Shown: one piece after another, positions 36,848 to 46,218 of the stretch
Layout of the letters: each line of letters starts with the position of its first letter
How positions within the stretch are numbered: the stretch's first letter is position 1
Assembly (NCBI RefSeq): GCF_029910235.1
Contig: NZ_CP112874.1
Location: forward strand, 4,268,501 to 4,332,500
Origin: Pseudanabaena galeata CCNP1313
GTDB taxonomy: Bacteria > Cyanobacteriota > Cyanobacteriia > Pseudanabaenales > Pseudanabaenaceae
Length of the DNA: 64,000 nt
Direction: 5' to 3'
The notes under the pieces: model-generated
The model's database searches: none
What the model was told of the DNA's origin: nothing
The model's input: only the letters and a program-made list of their open reading frames with translations
Translations under genes and position numbers: made by a program

Positions 36848-37977
36848 AAGCGTCCTGATCGCACTGCATTAGCGAGATCTGTCAAAACTTCAACAGTGGT
36901 CTCAAAGTTAATGCAACCATCGGTAATACTCTTGCCATATTCCAATTTTGACAATTCTTTCAAAGGTTGCTTGCCTCGATTGAGATGACTTTCGAGCATG
37001 ATGCCAACAATATGTTCTGAGCCATTACGCACCTGCTCAGCGATATCTTGCAGTACAGTTGGCTGAAGATTGTAATCTTGTCCACTATTGTCGTGACTGC
37101 AATCAATCATCATGTAAGGCAGTAGCTTGCGATCGCTAAGACGATGGGCGATCGCCTCTACATGAACGTTGTCATAATTAGGCCCCTGTTTACCGCCACG
37201 TAAGACGATATGTCCATCAGGATTGCCTGTCGTCGTGACAATGCTTGCCATACCTTCGTTATTGACACCCAGAAAACGGTGGGGCTGACGTGCTGACAAT
37301 AGGGCGTTAATCGCTACATCAATGCTGCCATCAGTGCCATTTTTAAAACCCACAGGCATCGATAAGCCAGAGGACATTTCGCGGTGAGTTTGGCTCTCAG
37401 TTGTCCGTGCCCCGATCGCTGTCCAAGAGATCAGATCAGCAAGATACTGTGGCACAATCGGATCAAGCAGTTCGGTAGCACTGGGTAAGCCCAACTTCGC
37501 CACATCCAGCAATAGCCCCCGCGCCATGCGGATACCGTAATTAATATCAAATGTACCGTTGAGATGTGGATCGTTGATCAGCCCTTTCCAGCCCACTGTA
37601 GTGCGTGGCTTCTCGAAATAAACACGCATCACAATTTCGAGGGCATCGCTGACCTGATCGCGGAATTTGGCTAACTTTTCGGCATACTCACGGGCTGCTT
37701 TGACATCGTGAATTGAGCAAGGTCCAACTACCACCAATAAACGGCGATCGCTACCATTCAAAATATTTCTGATTCTGGCTCTCGCATTCGAGACTACCTT
37801 CGCGATCGCGGGGGTAATTGGTAATTCTGTTTTTACCTCGACGGGTGCTAATAGTGGGCAAGTTTCGACCACATGCAGATCGCTGGTCTTAAGTTGCTCT
37901 AAATTTTCATCTAATACTGATATTCCTTGCCCAGATTTCTGGGCGCTATCGGTTGATGACACGCTATTGAACTCCAT
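36844..37977 (-). CDS. aroF: Class I DAHP synthase
   Basis: First enzyme of the shikimate pathway (PEP + erythrose-4-P). 377 aa. It has VVGPCSIHDVKAAREYAEKLA, RVYFEKPRTTVGWKGLINDPHL, GARTTESQTHREMSSGLSMPVGFKNGTDG and MIDCSHDNSGQ, all typical of the AroF/AroG/AroH alpha group. Which feedback type it is (Phe or Tyr) cannot be told. The paralogue letter in the symbol is nominal. Confidence 0.94.
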   Translation of the reverse strand: MEFNSVSSTDSAQKSGQGISVLDENLEQLKTSDLHVVETCPLLAPVEVKTELPITPAIAKVVSNARARIRNILNGSDRRLLVVVGPCSIHDVKAAREYAEKLAKFRDQVSDALEIVMRVYFEKPRTTVGWKGLINDPHLNGTFDINYGIRMARGLLLDVAKLGLPSATELLDPIVPQYLADLISWTAIGARTTESQTHREMSSGLSMPVGFKNGTDGSIDVAINALLSARQPHRFLGVNNEGMASIVTTTGNPDGHIVLRGGKQGPNYDNVHVEAIAHRLSDRKLLPYMMIDCSHDNSGQDYNLQPTVLQDIAEQVRNGSEHIVGIMLESHLNRGKQPLKELSKLEYGKSITDGCINFETTVEVLTDLANAVRSGRF

Positions 37978-38142
37978 ATAAATATCTACTTATACTTTAG
38001 CCTCCCAGTGGGGCAAAAGTATCCTAGGGATGGACTTTTGTTACAACAATCTAAAAAACTATCTCTAGTCCTAATTTGCACAGATACTTACAGAATATTC
38101 TTAAGGAACATTCAGCGATGAAATTACCTTTGTATATCGTTC

Positions 38143-38258
38143 TATAGCAATGTAAGTTTTGCTTAGGACATAAAACCCAAAAGATGGGTGGCGGCGCGAA
38201 GCGCCGCCACTCATCTTTTGGGTTTTGATTTGTCCTATCTATCTCTTGCGTTGCTATA
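38143..38258 (+). mobile_element. 116-bp MITE-like element, copy 2
   Basis: TATAGCAATGTAAGTTTTGC..GGACATAAAACCC at the left and GGGTTTTGATTTGTCC..GCGTTGCTATA at the right, with a central GATGGGTGGCGGCGC-gaa-GCGCCGCCACTCATC hairpin. It lies in the 749-bp gene-free stretch upstream of acnB, which also holds copy 3 and a 115-bp element. Confidence 0.8.
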
Positions 38259-38410
38259 TTTTTGTTTAACGTGAGTTCGATATAGCCATTTGTTTAGTCT
38301 CGCGATCTCTTAAACTATTTACTTCTATCCATTACTACCAATTGTCATTGGTTCGCATTGCGTTGTGATAGGTAAGGTCAAAGGAAATTCTCCTAAGCTG
38401 ACCTACTTTA

Positions 38411-38525
38411 GAGCGTGTTTGAGAAGTCTCTTATTTAGCTTTAGCGTAAATTTCTGTTTTTACCCCCTCTAACTCCCCCTTTACAAGGGGGAGTTAGAGG
38501 GGGTAAAAACTTCTCAAACACGCTC
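38411..38525. mobile_element. 115-bp MITE with 17-bp perfect ends
   Basis: Terminal inverted repeats GAGCGTGTTTGAGAAGT and exact complement, flanked by TTA on both sides (a possible 3-bp target duplication). The inside is one perfect hairpin of TACCCCCTCTAACTCCCC with an 8-nt loop. Confidence 0.75.
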
Positions 38526-38562
38526 TTATTCTCTGTCGATACACGAACATTTAGGAGTGCTA

Positions 38563-38678
38563 TATAGCAAAGCAAGTTTTGCTTAAGACATAAAACCGAA
38601 GAAGTGAGGGGCAGTGCAAAGCGCCGCCCCTCACTTCTTCGGTTTTGGTTTATACTAGCTAACTCTTTTTTTGTTATA
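38563..38678 (+). mobile_element. 116-bp MITE-like element, copy 3
   Basis: TATAGCAAAGCAAGTTTTGC..GGACATAAAACCG-like left end and TTGTTATA right end; the central hairpin is GAAGTGAGGGGC..GCCCCTCACTTC. The middle differs from copies 2 and 4, but compensating changes keep the hairpin paired. It ends 48 bp before the acnB start. Confidence 0.75.
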
Positions 38679-38726
38679 GGATCGATAATAAGTTAAATAT
38701 CCGTCAAGAATTAAAAATAACAACGT

Positions 38727-41327
38727 ATGTTATCAGCCTACCGTGATCATGTTGCCGAACGCGCTCAGCAAGGGATTCCGCCTTTGCCTTTGAATGCTCA
38801 GCAAACCTCGGAGCTTTGTGAGCTATTGCAAAATCCCCCCACAGGCGAAGAGGAATTTTTATTATCGTTACTGCGCGATCGCATTCCCCCAGGAGTCGAT
38901 CAAGCAGCCTATGTCAAAGCAGGATGGCTAACAGCGATCGCTAAGGGTGAACATACATCACCTCTCGTTTCGCCATTATATGCAGTGGAACTGCTTGGTA
39001 CAATGGTGGGCGGTTATAACGTGCAGACCTTGATTGATTTGTTAACTAATGACCAATTGGGTGATCTCGCCGCCACAGCTTTAAAGAAAACCCTGTTAGT
39101 ATTTGATGCGTTTAACCAAGTTTTAGACCTATCTAAGGCTAATGCTAGAGCGCGATCGGTGATTGAGTCATGGGCTGCTGCCGAATGGTTTACTAGTCGT
39201 CCTGTATTGCCTGAAACTGTAACTGTGACAGTTTTTAAAGTCACAGGTGAAATCAATACTGATGACTTCTCACCTGCTTCTCAAGCTTTCTCTCGCCCCG
39301 ACATTCCTCTACACGCTCTAAGCATGTTGGAATCAATGATGCCTGAAGGTTTGCAAAAGATTGCAGAACTCAAGCAAAAAGGACATCCCATAGCCTTCGT
39401 TGGTGATGTTGTAGGTACAGGTTCTTCGCGCAAATCAGCGATTAACTCGGTATTATGGCACATTGGCAATGATATTCCGTTTATTCCCAATAAGCGATCG
39501 GGTGGTGTGATTATCGGTAGCACGATCGCCCCGATTTTCTTTAATACTGCTGAAGATGCGGGAGCCTTACCAATTCAGTGTGATGTCTCGAAGTTGGGAA
39601 TGGGTGACGTAATTACGATTCACACTCGTGATGGCAAAATTACCAACGCCGCAGGAGAAACCCTCTCTACTTTCAACCTCACTCCTGACACGATCGCGGA
39701 TGAAGTTCGCGCAGGTGGACGGATTCCCCTCCTAATTGGACGCAGTTTAACTGCCAAAACTCGCCATGCGATCGGGCTTCCCGCCAGCGATGTATTTATC
39801 CTTCCATCTACTCCTGCGGACACTGGTAAAGGCTATACCCTCGCCCAAAAGATGGTCGGTAAAGCTTGCGGCGTAGTTGGTGTGCGCCCCTATACTTCCT
39901 GTGAACCACTGATGACCACCGTTGGTTCTCAGGATACAACTGGCCCGATGACCCGTGATGAGTTGCAAGAGCTTGCTTGCCTAGGGTTTAGTGCTGACTT
40001 GGTAATTCAGAGTTTCTGTCACACGGCAGCTTATCCCAAGCCCACCGACATTAAGACCCATAAGGAACTTCCTGATTTCTTTTCTAATCGTGGCGGTGTG
40101 GCTCTGCGTCCCAATGACGGCATTATCCACTCTTGGCTAAATCGGATGCTCTTGCCTGATACCGTTGGTACTGGTGGCGATTCCCATACTCGTTTTCCAT
40201 TAGGCATTTCTTTCCCCGCAGGTTCAGGGCTAGTCGCCTTCGCTGCGGCTCTTGGCATTATGCCTTTGGATATGCCTGAATCTGTACTAGTGCGCTTCTC
40301 TGGTGAATTGCAAGCGGGTGTTACCCTGCGCGATGTCGTCAATGCGATTCCCTATATCGCCATTCAAAGAGGTTTGCTGACGGTCGAGAAGAAGAACAAA
40401 AAAAATGTCTTTGCAGGTCGGATTATGGAAATTGAAGGTTTACCCGATCTCAAAGTAGAGCAAGCCTTTGAACTCACCGATGCCACTGCCGAGCGTTCCT
40501 GCTCTGGTAGCACCATTAAGCTCAGTACTGAGACAGTTGCTGAGTACTTGCGCTCAAACATTGCCTTGATGAAGAACATGATCGCTCGTGGCTATAGCGA
40601 TCCCAAGACTCTCTTGCGACGCATTGCCAAAATGGAAGAATGGCTTGCTAATCCTGTCCTCATGGAAGCTGATCCTGATGCTGAATATGCGGAAATCATT
40701 GAGATTGATCTTAATGAAATTAAGGAACCAATTGTTGCTGCACCTAACGATCCTGACAATGTGAAGTTACTCTCAGAAGTAGCAGGCGATCGCGTGGATG
40801 AGGTCTTTATCGGCTCTTGCATGACCAACATCGGTCATTACCGCGCTGCTGCCAAGGTTCTCGAAAAAGAAGCCGCCGTCAAAGCTCGTCTCTGGGTCGC
40901 GCCACCCACCCGCATGGATGAATTCCAACTCAAGGAAGAAGGAATTTACAGCACCTTTGGTGTCGCAGGAGCCAGAACTGAAGTTCCTGGATGCTCTCTC
41001 TGCATGGGTAATCAAGCGCGTGTTGGCGATGGTACAACGGTATTCTCAACTTCCACTCGTAACTTCAATAATCGCATGGGCAAGGATGCTCAGGTGTATC
41101 TTGGTTCAGCAGAACTAGCGGCGGTCTGTGCTTTGCTAGGTAAGATTCCGACAGTAGAAGAGTATCAAGCGATCGTCACCAAGAAGATCGATCCTTTTGC
41201 TAGTGATCTCTATCGCTATCTCAACTTCGATCAGATTGCCAATTTTGAGGATCAAGGTCGAGTGATTCCCCTAGACCAAATGCCGCGTATTGAGGATATT
41301 TTAGGTATGCCTGTGGGCGCGAAGTAG
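38727..41327 (+). CDS. acnB: Aconitate hydratase B
   Basis: TCA-cycle enzyme (citrate to isocitrate); the family also dehydrates 2-methylisocitrate. 866 aa, normal for AcnB, opening [22 protein letters not shown] with HEAT-like helices. The swivel domain is [28 protein letters not shown]. Cluster ligands are visible in [14 protein letters not shown] and [13 protein letters not shown]. Two short repeat elements fill its upstream region. No IRP1-like or other regulator is near. Confidence 0.97.
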   Translation: MLSAYRDHVAERAQQGIPPLPLNAQQTSELCELLQNPPTGEEEFLLSLLRDRIPPGVDQAAYVKAGWLTAIAKGEHTSPLVSPLYAVELLGTMVGGYNVQTLIDLLTNDQLGDLAATALKKTLLVFDAFNQVLDLSKANARARSVIESWAAAEWFTSRPVLPETVTVTVFKVTGEINTDDFSPASQAFSRPDIPLHALSMLESMMPEGLQKIAELKQKGHPIAFVGDVVGTGSSRKSAINSVLWHIGNDIPFIPNKRSGGVIIGSTIAPIFFNTAEDAGALPIQCDVSKLGMGDVITIHTRDGKITNAAGETLSTFNLTPDTIADEVRAGGRIPLLIGRSLTAKTRHAIGLPASDVFILPSTPADTGKGYTLAQKMVGKACGVVGVRPYTSCEPLMTTVGSQDTTGPMTRDELQELACLGFSADLVIQSFCHTAAYPKPTDIKTHKELPDFFSNRGGVALRPNDGIIHSWLNRMLLPDTVGTGGDSHTRFPLGISFPAGSGLVAFAAALGIMPLDMPESVLVRFSGELQAGVTLRDVVNAIPYIAIQRGLLTVEKKNKKNVFAGRIMEIEGLPDLKVEQAFELTDATAERSCSGSTIKLSTETVAEYLRSNIALMKNMIARGYSDPKTLLRRIAKMEEWLANPVLMEADPDAEYAEIIEIDLNEIKEPIVAAPNDPDNVKLLSEVAGDRVDEVFIGSCMTNIGHYRAAAKVLEKEAAVKARLWVAPPTRMDEFQLKEEGIYSTFGVAGARTEVPGCSLCMGNQARVGDGTTVFSTSTRNFNNRMGKDAQVYLGSAELAAVCALLGKIPTVEEYQAIVTKKIDPFASDLYRYLNFDQIANFEDQGRVIPLDQMPRIEDILGMPVGAK

Positions 41328-41370
41328 CTATTTGATTTTCTTATTTAACTTTAACGTCAGTTCGACGAAG

Positions 41371-41415
41371 GCGGAAGATGGTAAGAACCGCTTAGCGATT
41401 CTTGCCATCTTCCGC
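41371..41415. repeat. Hairpin after acnB
   Basis: GCGGAAGATGGTAAGAA-CCGCTTAGCG-ATTCTTGCCATCTTCCGC, a stem of about 16 bp. It has no T-run but lies 45 bp after the acnB stop. It is preceded by AACGTCAGTTCGA, related to the motif at 38268 and 16692. Confidence 0.55.
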
Positions 41416-41448
41416 GATTTGCATCGTGCGAAGCACGCCGCAAATGGC

Positions 41449-41564
41449 TATAGCAATGTAAGTTTTGCTCAGGACATAAACCCCAAAAGATGAGTGGCGG
41501 CGCTTCGCGCCGCCACTCATCTTTTGGGGTTTGATTTGTCCTATCTATCTCCTGCGTTGCTATA
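41449..41564 (+). mobile_element. 116-bp MITE-like element, copy 4
   Basis: TATAGCAATGTAAGTTTTGC at the left, GCGTTGCTATA at the right, central GGCGGCGC-ttc-GCGCCGCC. Nearly identical to copy 2 except that the loop and part of the core are inverted. Confidence 0.8.
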
Positions 41565-41598
41565 AGTACAAAACTACAGTTCTCTATGAAGAAGGGAT

Positions 41599-42189
41599 TC
41601 AGCAATAAATCATTGATTCTGTGCCGATCGCCTCTAATGGCACGTCCCAAATATCAATGGGAATCTCATCTAAATAGAACTCTTCAAAAACAATTCCGAC
41701 TTTAAGCCCTGTCGAGTTAGGTAACCAGCGATCGTAAAAGCCGCCACCATAGCCCAGTCGATAACCTCGGCGATCGCAAGCCACCGCAGGGATCAAGATC
41801 AGATCGATATTCTGCAAATCCATAAGGGGCAAGTCATGGCGCGGCTCCAGAATACCAAAGGCTCCCGATCGCATATTGTTGTCAAAATCAGCGATCGTCA
41901 CTTGATGCCAAATTAGATCTTTGTCCACACAGCGCGAAAAGCCCCAATTTTTGTCAGGGAATATTTGCCACAGGGGGCTTAAATCTGGTTCTTGTCGAAA
42001 ACTGCTAAAAGTTAATATATTTCGCGCCTGTTGAAAAATCTGCCAATCGGAGAGGCGATCGCATAATACTTGACTTTTTTGTTGCCAAATTTCTTTAGGT
42101 ATCTGAAGGCGGTTAGCTAAGAACTCCTTTCTTATTCGTTTTTTGCTTTTTTGTTCTTTTTTTTCAAAATCCACAATCTTTGTATGCAA
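41599..42189 (-). CDS. 5-formyltetrahydrofolate cyclo-ligase
   Basis: 196 aa. ATP-dependent conversion of 5-formyl-THF to methenyl-THF, rescuing folate from a storage or inhibitory form. It has KKRIRKEFLANR at the N-terminus (ATP/folate-binding Arg), LTFSSFRQEPDL and the signature VACDRRGYRLGYGGGFYDRWL. The N-terminal MHTKIVDFEKKEQKS extension may be dispensable; other starts are possible. Confidence 0.92.
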   Translation of the reverse strand: MHTKIVDFEKKEQKSKKRIRKEFLANRLQIPKEIWQQKSQVLCDRLSDWQIFQQARNILTFSSFRQEPDLSPLWQIFPDKNWGFSRCVDKDLIWHQVTIADFDNNMRSGAFGILEPRHDLPLMDLQNIDLILIPAVACDRRGYRLGYGGGFYDRWLPNSTGLKVGIVFEEFYLDEIPIDIWDVPLEAIGTESMIYC

Positions 42190-42247
42190 AATATTCGTTA
42201 ATCAGAAAATATTTAGAAAAATTGCTAATGGTAAAATACATCGCAAA

Positions 42248-44830
42248 TTACACTTGCACTTGTTGTTGTATTTGTAGAGATACTTGAGCTTGGACAAATG
42301 CGTTGTAAATGGGTATTTCTGAATTGATAATCTCAAAACTAGCAGTTAAAGCGTAAGGTACTTGAGCATCTGGATCGTTATTCCAGCCTTTATGAGCTAC
42401 AACTGCTATGCAAAAGGCATCCCGTAAATCGAATGACTTCACAATTGCCCAATCTTTCTGAATTGTTCCATTTCCCCTAGATGTATCCCTAACACGCTTA
42501 CCATGATTTTTGTATTTTCCAAGAGTCCAATCAAATAGACCTGATCCATCTTCTTGTTCTTCAGAAGCCTCATATTTATCAAGAATTCCTTTCAGAAATT
42601 TATCTGGAGATTCTCCTTTTTGACTACATTCCCAATGTAGCCAAGTAGATAAATATTTACGTTTACTACGCCTTGTTCTTCTAGGTTCAGCTTTGTAGGC
42701 AAGTGTAATCTCAACTAGAATATCAAATTCCTCCGCTGGCGATTGCAAGTCTTTAGGAATTACTACTTGATAGATATCTGCTTGTTTAGCTTTAATGTAA
42801 GTATCGCCGCTAGTAATTAACGTCACACGATTAGGGGCATTGCCGATCGCTCGATCAAGGTTAGGTAAACCATAGCCCATCATCCGAATAATTGATGAGA
42901 GATCTGATTCATTGTTTGCCCATGTAGGTAGCCGTGCTGATTGGACAATCAAGGCTTTATATAGCAAGCAATTTTCCTGTGGAAAACTAGCAGCTAATGC
43001 GGCAGCAATATGGGTAACTTTAGGTGCTGCAAAGGATGTCCCCACAGTGTCTGATGCGATTGCTGATGTTCCTCCCATTGTTGTTCTCACTAATTCAGGA
43101 CAAACTTCCTTATTAGTAGTAAAACTAGGCGGATCACCTTCATCTTTAATGAAGTCACCGCCATATTCCACAACTTCAGGTTTAATCGAATCCCAGATTC
43201 CATAACCTGTGCAAGAAAATGATGACGGATGATCTTTAGATGCAATTGAAGTTAGCGGTGGTTGATTATAGGTAGTATGAGCAATTGAACCAACTGTAAG
43301 CGCTTGAAGGCTTTGAGCAGGATTGGCAATACGAGATGACTTTTCCAACAAATAATCTGGATATGGACAGTCATCTTGAAAATGCTCTGTGAGAGTTTTT
43401 CGAGTTATGCTAAGACCTAAGCCACGATTTAATGATAGATTTCCAGCAGAAACAACAAAAAGAATATCATTTAGCCAGCAAAGGTTATCTATTTCCGCAG
43501 CCCAAGCACTCATATAAGTTATTCTACAAGGACTAGAGCTAGTAATGGAATGATTAAAGATACGAGTACCTGTTTGGCGATAGAAGTCTACAATTTCTTT
43601 AAGAATTTCAGGCATATAGAGATTTTCTGGAAGTTTACGATCCCGTCCCAACACTCTAGCGTTTTGAAGCCAGCAGATTCCTGATTGACTAGCTGGAGGA
43701 ATTCCTTGAGGGTATAAAATTGCTCCTGCAACTCTTGTCCCATGTCCTCCACCTTGTACATAATCTGCCGTCAGATCTGTCTCACTAGGAACCCAAGATC
43801 GTGAATTATTGCTATCCATAGCAACACGTAATAATGCATGGCTTTCTTGAATACCACTATCGATAATGCAGACTTTTGGGGCTATTGGCGATGGAGGCTC
43901 AAGAGTAAAAACAGATTCCTGAAGACTTGGAGTACGATTAGCTAAGATTTCTGAAATTTGATCGGGTTCACTAATTTCAAAAACATATGGATAATTAGTT
44001 GCTAAATCTTTTAGAGCTTTGCCAGATATTTCAACCCGACAGGAGAAACTATCTGGTAAAAGAGCAAGGTGAGAACGATCATCATATGAGGCTTCTTGTA
44101 AAATTGTTCCGCTAATATCTGAAATAAATTTTTTGAATTCTAATTCTCTATCCCACTGTAGATCATCCCATTCTTGAATAGTATGATCGCGTCTGTCGCT
44201 CCACCTAGCAAACTTGCGTGCGTATTTCTCTGGATCTTCATTCTCTTTTGGCGGAGGACAATTAGAAAATTTAGAGTTTAGTCCAACACAAGCAATACTG
44301 ACATCAACTATATACATTTGATTGTCTAGGATCTGTTCCCAACGAGCAAGTAAATCAGGTGATAGAATATATTCTAACCGCTTAAATTTACCTTCAAGAA
44401 TTTCCCATATTTCAGCAACTTTTCCACCACCATACTCTTCAGCAATAAACTTCTCTATCTTTTGCTGAAGATTGGTCAACTCAGCATCAGCCGCAGCACC
44501 AAGAATATATCCATCCTCAAGCTCTAGGACAACCTCAATTCCAAAGCTTTTGAGAGTATCTGCATCAAATGATTGTGGGTCGACCTGTAATAGAAATGAT
44601 GGAATATTGGGAATCTCTGGCAATCCTTCTTGCTGACGTTCTTCAAATCTAGTTTTCCAATCACTCAGAATTGTGAACGCAGAAGACTGGAGCCTGCGAC
44701 CATGATTACCTGCATCCCCACGATTGCTAGTAGAACGGCTTGATTGTCGAGGTGGAGTTCCAGAACGAGCAAAACCTGTATGTGTAAGACTTAATGGAAT
44801 ATGATTGAACTGTTGAGAGCTATCAGACAT
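42248..44830 (-). CDS. S8 subtilisin-like protease, IetS-like
   Basis: 860 aa. The catalytic triad is visible: Asp324 in VCIIDSGIQESH, His363 in GGHGTRVAG and Ser599 in GTSFAAPKVTH, with the oxyanion Asn in VVSAGN (464). There is no signal peptide, so it is cytosolic. The N-terminal 300 residues and the C-terminal 200 residues are not assigned to a domain. Its start overlaps the end of an AAA ATPase gene by 8 bp. This AAA-subtilase arrangement matches IetAS, described as an anti-phage system and earlier as a plasmid-stability locus. The role here is inferred from that layout. Confidence 0.88.
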   Translation of the reverse strand: MSDSSQQFNHIPLSLTHTGFARSGTPPRQSSRSTSNRGDAGNHGRRLQSSAFTILSDWKTRFEERQQEGLPEIPNIPSFLLQVDPQSFDADTLKSFGIEVVLELEDGYILGAAADAELTNLQQKIEKFIAEEYGGGKVAEIWEILEGKFKRLEYILSPDLLARWEQILDNQMYIVDVSIACVGLNSKFSNCPPPKENEDPEKYARKFARWSDRRDHTIQEWDDLQWDRELEFKKFISDISGTILQEASYDDRSHLALLPDSFSCRVEISGKALKDLATNYPYVFEISEPDQISEILANRTPSLQESVFTLEPPSPIAPKVCIIDSGIQESHALLRVAMDSNNSRSWVPSETDLTADYVQGGGHGTRVAGAILYPQGIPPASQSGICWLQNARVLGRDRKLPENLYMPEILKEIVDFYRQTGTRIFNHSITSSSPCRITYMSAWAAEIDNLCWLNDILFVVSAGNLSLNRGLGLSITRKTLTEHFQDDCPYPDYLLEKSSRIANPAQSLQALTVGSIAHTTYNQPPLTSIASKDHPSSFSCTGYGIWDSIKPEVVEYGGDFIKDEGDPPSFTTNKEVCPELVRTTMGGTSAIASDTVGTSFAAPKVTHIAAALAASFPQENCLLYKALIVQSARLPTWANNESDLSSIIRMMGYGLPNLDRAIGNAPNRVTLITSGDTYIKAKQADIYQVVIPKDLQSPAEEFDILVEITLAYKAEPRRTRRSKRKYLSTWLHWECSQKGESPDKFLKGILDKYEASEEQEDGSGLFDWTLGKYKNHGKRVRDTSRGNGTIQKDWAIVKSFDLRDAFCIAVVAHKGWNNDPDAQVPYALTASFEIINSEIPIYNAFVQAQVSLQIQQQVQV

Positions 44831-45869
44831 GAGCAGTTACAATATCCTGTATTGATTCTTCTAAATGTTCTTGAATAACAAGCTCTTCTCGGTCTAAAAT
44901 TGCCCGTTTTGCAGCATCTTGGGCAACTCGCACAACTTGAGCCGCCGAGAAACCATTCATCTTCTGTACAATTAAGTTCCAGTCAATTGAACCAACTGCA
45001 ACAGAACATAAAGTTTGCTTTAATATAGCCCTAATTTCTGATTCTGATGGCTTTGGCACTTCAATAGCATCGTCAAATCTTCGCCACACGGCTTCATCTA
45101 AGAACTTAGTTAAGTTAGTAGCAGCTACCAGTAAACCATTTGAAACTTCATATTCATCAAGGAGTTGCAGGAAAGTATTAACTACCCGTTTGATTTCTCC
45201 AACCTCCTGATTATCCTCACGCGACTTGGCAAGAGCATCACATTCATCAATGAAAAGTAAACAAGGGGTTGCTGCCGCAGTTTCAAAGACTTCGCGCAAA
45301 TTAGTAGCAGTTTCACCTAGAAATGAAGATACCATTGCATCAAAACGAATTTTAATCAAAGTTAAGCCCGTATTCCAAGCAATTCTCTCTGCTCCCATAG
45401 TCTTACCGCAACCAGGGGAACCATAAAGTAATATTTTTTGGCGATAACGTAAACCATGATGAGCAAGGCGATCACGAGCAGCATATTCCCGTTCGATGCG
45501 ACGAAATCTAGTTTCCACAGCATCTGAAAGAACCATGTGATGCCGTAAGCGATCGCGAGGAACAGTAACAATAAAAGGGTGATTGAATCGATGCTTGCTT
45601 GATAAAAGAGTTAGTGTGCGCGAATCTTGATTTTTTGAAATTCCAACATCAGAAGCGGTTAAATCCACTCCTTTTTGATTTATTACTGATGAGGTTTCTG
45701 TTTTACTAAAACGAGTACTTTTACGGAGAATGTTTTCGAGTTGCTCAGCAAGGGTGGTATGTCCTTGTTTTCGTTCTTCCTCAACAACTACAGACAGCAT
45801 ACTCTGTATCGCCTGTGAATCTTCACTGGCGACAACCCGAAACAACCGCTTGAGTACATCTCCTTTCAT
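44823..45869 (-). CDS. AAA ATPase, IetA-like partner of the subtilase
   Basis: 348 aa from ATG 45869 (a TTG at 45893 would add 8). The N-terminal helical part (MKGDVLKRLFRVVASED..LAEQLENILRK) is followed by an AAA module: Walker A LLYGSPGCGKTMGAERIAW, Walker B LLFIDECDALAKSRED, sensor 1 VAATNL and WRRFDDAIEVPKPSESE. It overlaps the subtilase gene by 8 bp, indicating coupled expression and a physical complex. A likely job is to sense or present a substrate to the protease. Confidence 0.88.
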   Translation of the reverse strand: MKGDVLKRLFRVVASEDSQAIQSMLSVVVEEERKQGHTTLAEQLENILRKSTRFSKTETSSVINQKGVDLTASDVGISKNQDSRTLTLLSSKHRFNHPFIVTVPRDRLRHHMVLSDAVETRFRRIEREYAARDRLAHHGLRYRQKILLYGSPGCGKTMGAERIAWNTGLTLIKIRFDAMVSSFLGETATNLREVFETAAATPCLLFIDECDALAKSREDNQEVGEIKRVVNTFLQLLDEYEVSNGLLVAATNLTKFLDEAVWRRFDDAIEVPKPSESEIRAILKQTLCSVAVGSIDWNLIVQKMNGFSAAQVVRVAQDAAKRAILDREELVIQEHLEESIQDIVTAHV

Positions 45870-45893
45870 TTGACAACCTAATTTTCTATACAA

Positions 45894-46218
45894 ACTTTCT
45901 GCACTTGCTATGATGCATAAGTCTTATCTCACTATAGAATATTTATGTGGGTTGTCAACTTTATCAAACCCTTGTATTGATTTGATTACAGCATTTTGAG
46001 TTAAGATGCAACACAAAACTTTACTGAGATTAGCTTGTGAGTTGGTTGAGCAATGTTTGTCTAAGTTGTTTTTTGGTTTGCGGAAAATCTGTCATTTGGG
46101 AAGGCTTGCGCTGACAAAGGCTGCGAACTTAAGCCCAAGAATCAGTGTTGTGGCGCTTCGTGCCGCAACACTGATTCTTGGGCTTTAATGTCTATTTTCA
46201 GACTGGGAAGAGAGTAAT
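45894..46218. other. Gene-free region with a large palindrome
   Basis: 325 bp between the IetAS-like pair and ilvD. A nearly perfect 59-bp palindrome lies at 46131-46189 (TTAAGCCCAAGAATCAGTG..GGCGC-ttc-GTGCC..CACTGATTCTTGGGCTTTAA). It can terminate ilvD on the minus strand. A 60-codon open frame at 46006-46188 runs into this palindrome and is not convincing. Confidence 0.5.

Noticed and set aside
41357-41650. 97-aa minus-strand open frame after acnB
   Set aside because: It runs through a hairpin, the 116-bp element and the end of the cyclo-ligase gene in another frame.
46006-46188. 60-aa open frame upstream of the ilvD end
   Set aside because: No family features, and its last third is one arm of a large palindrome.
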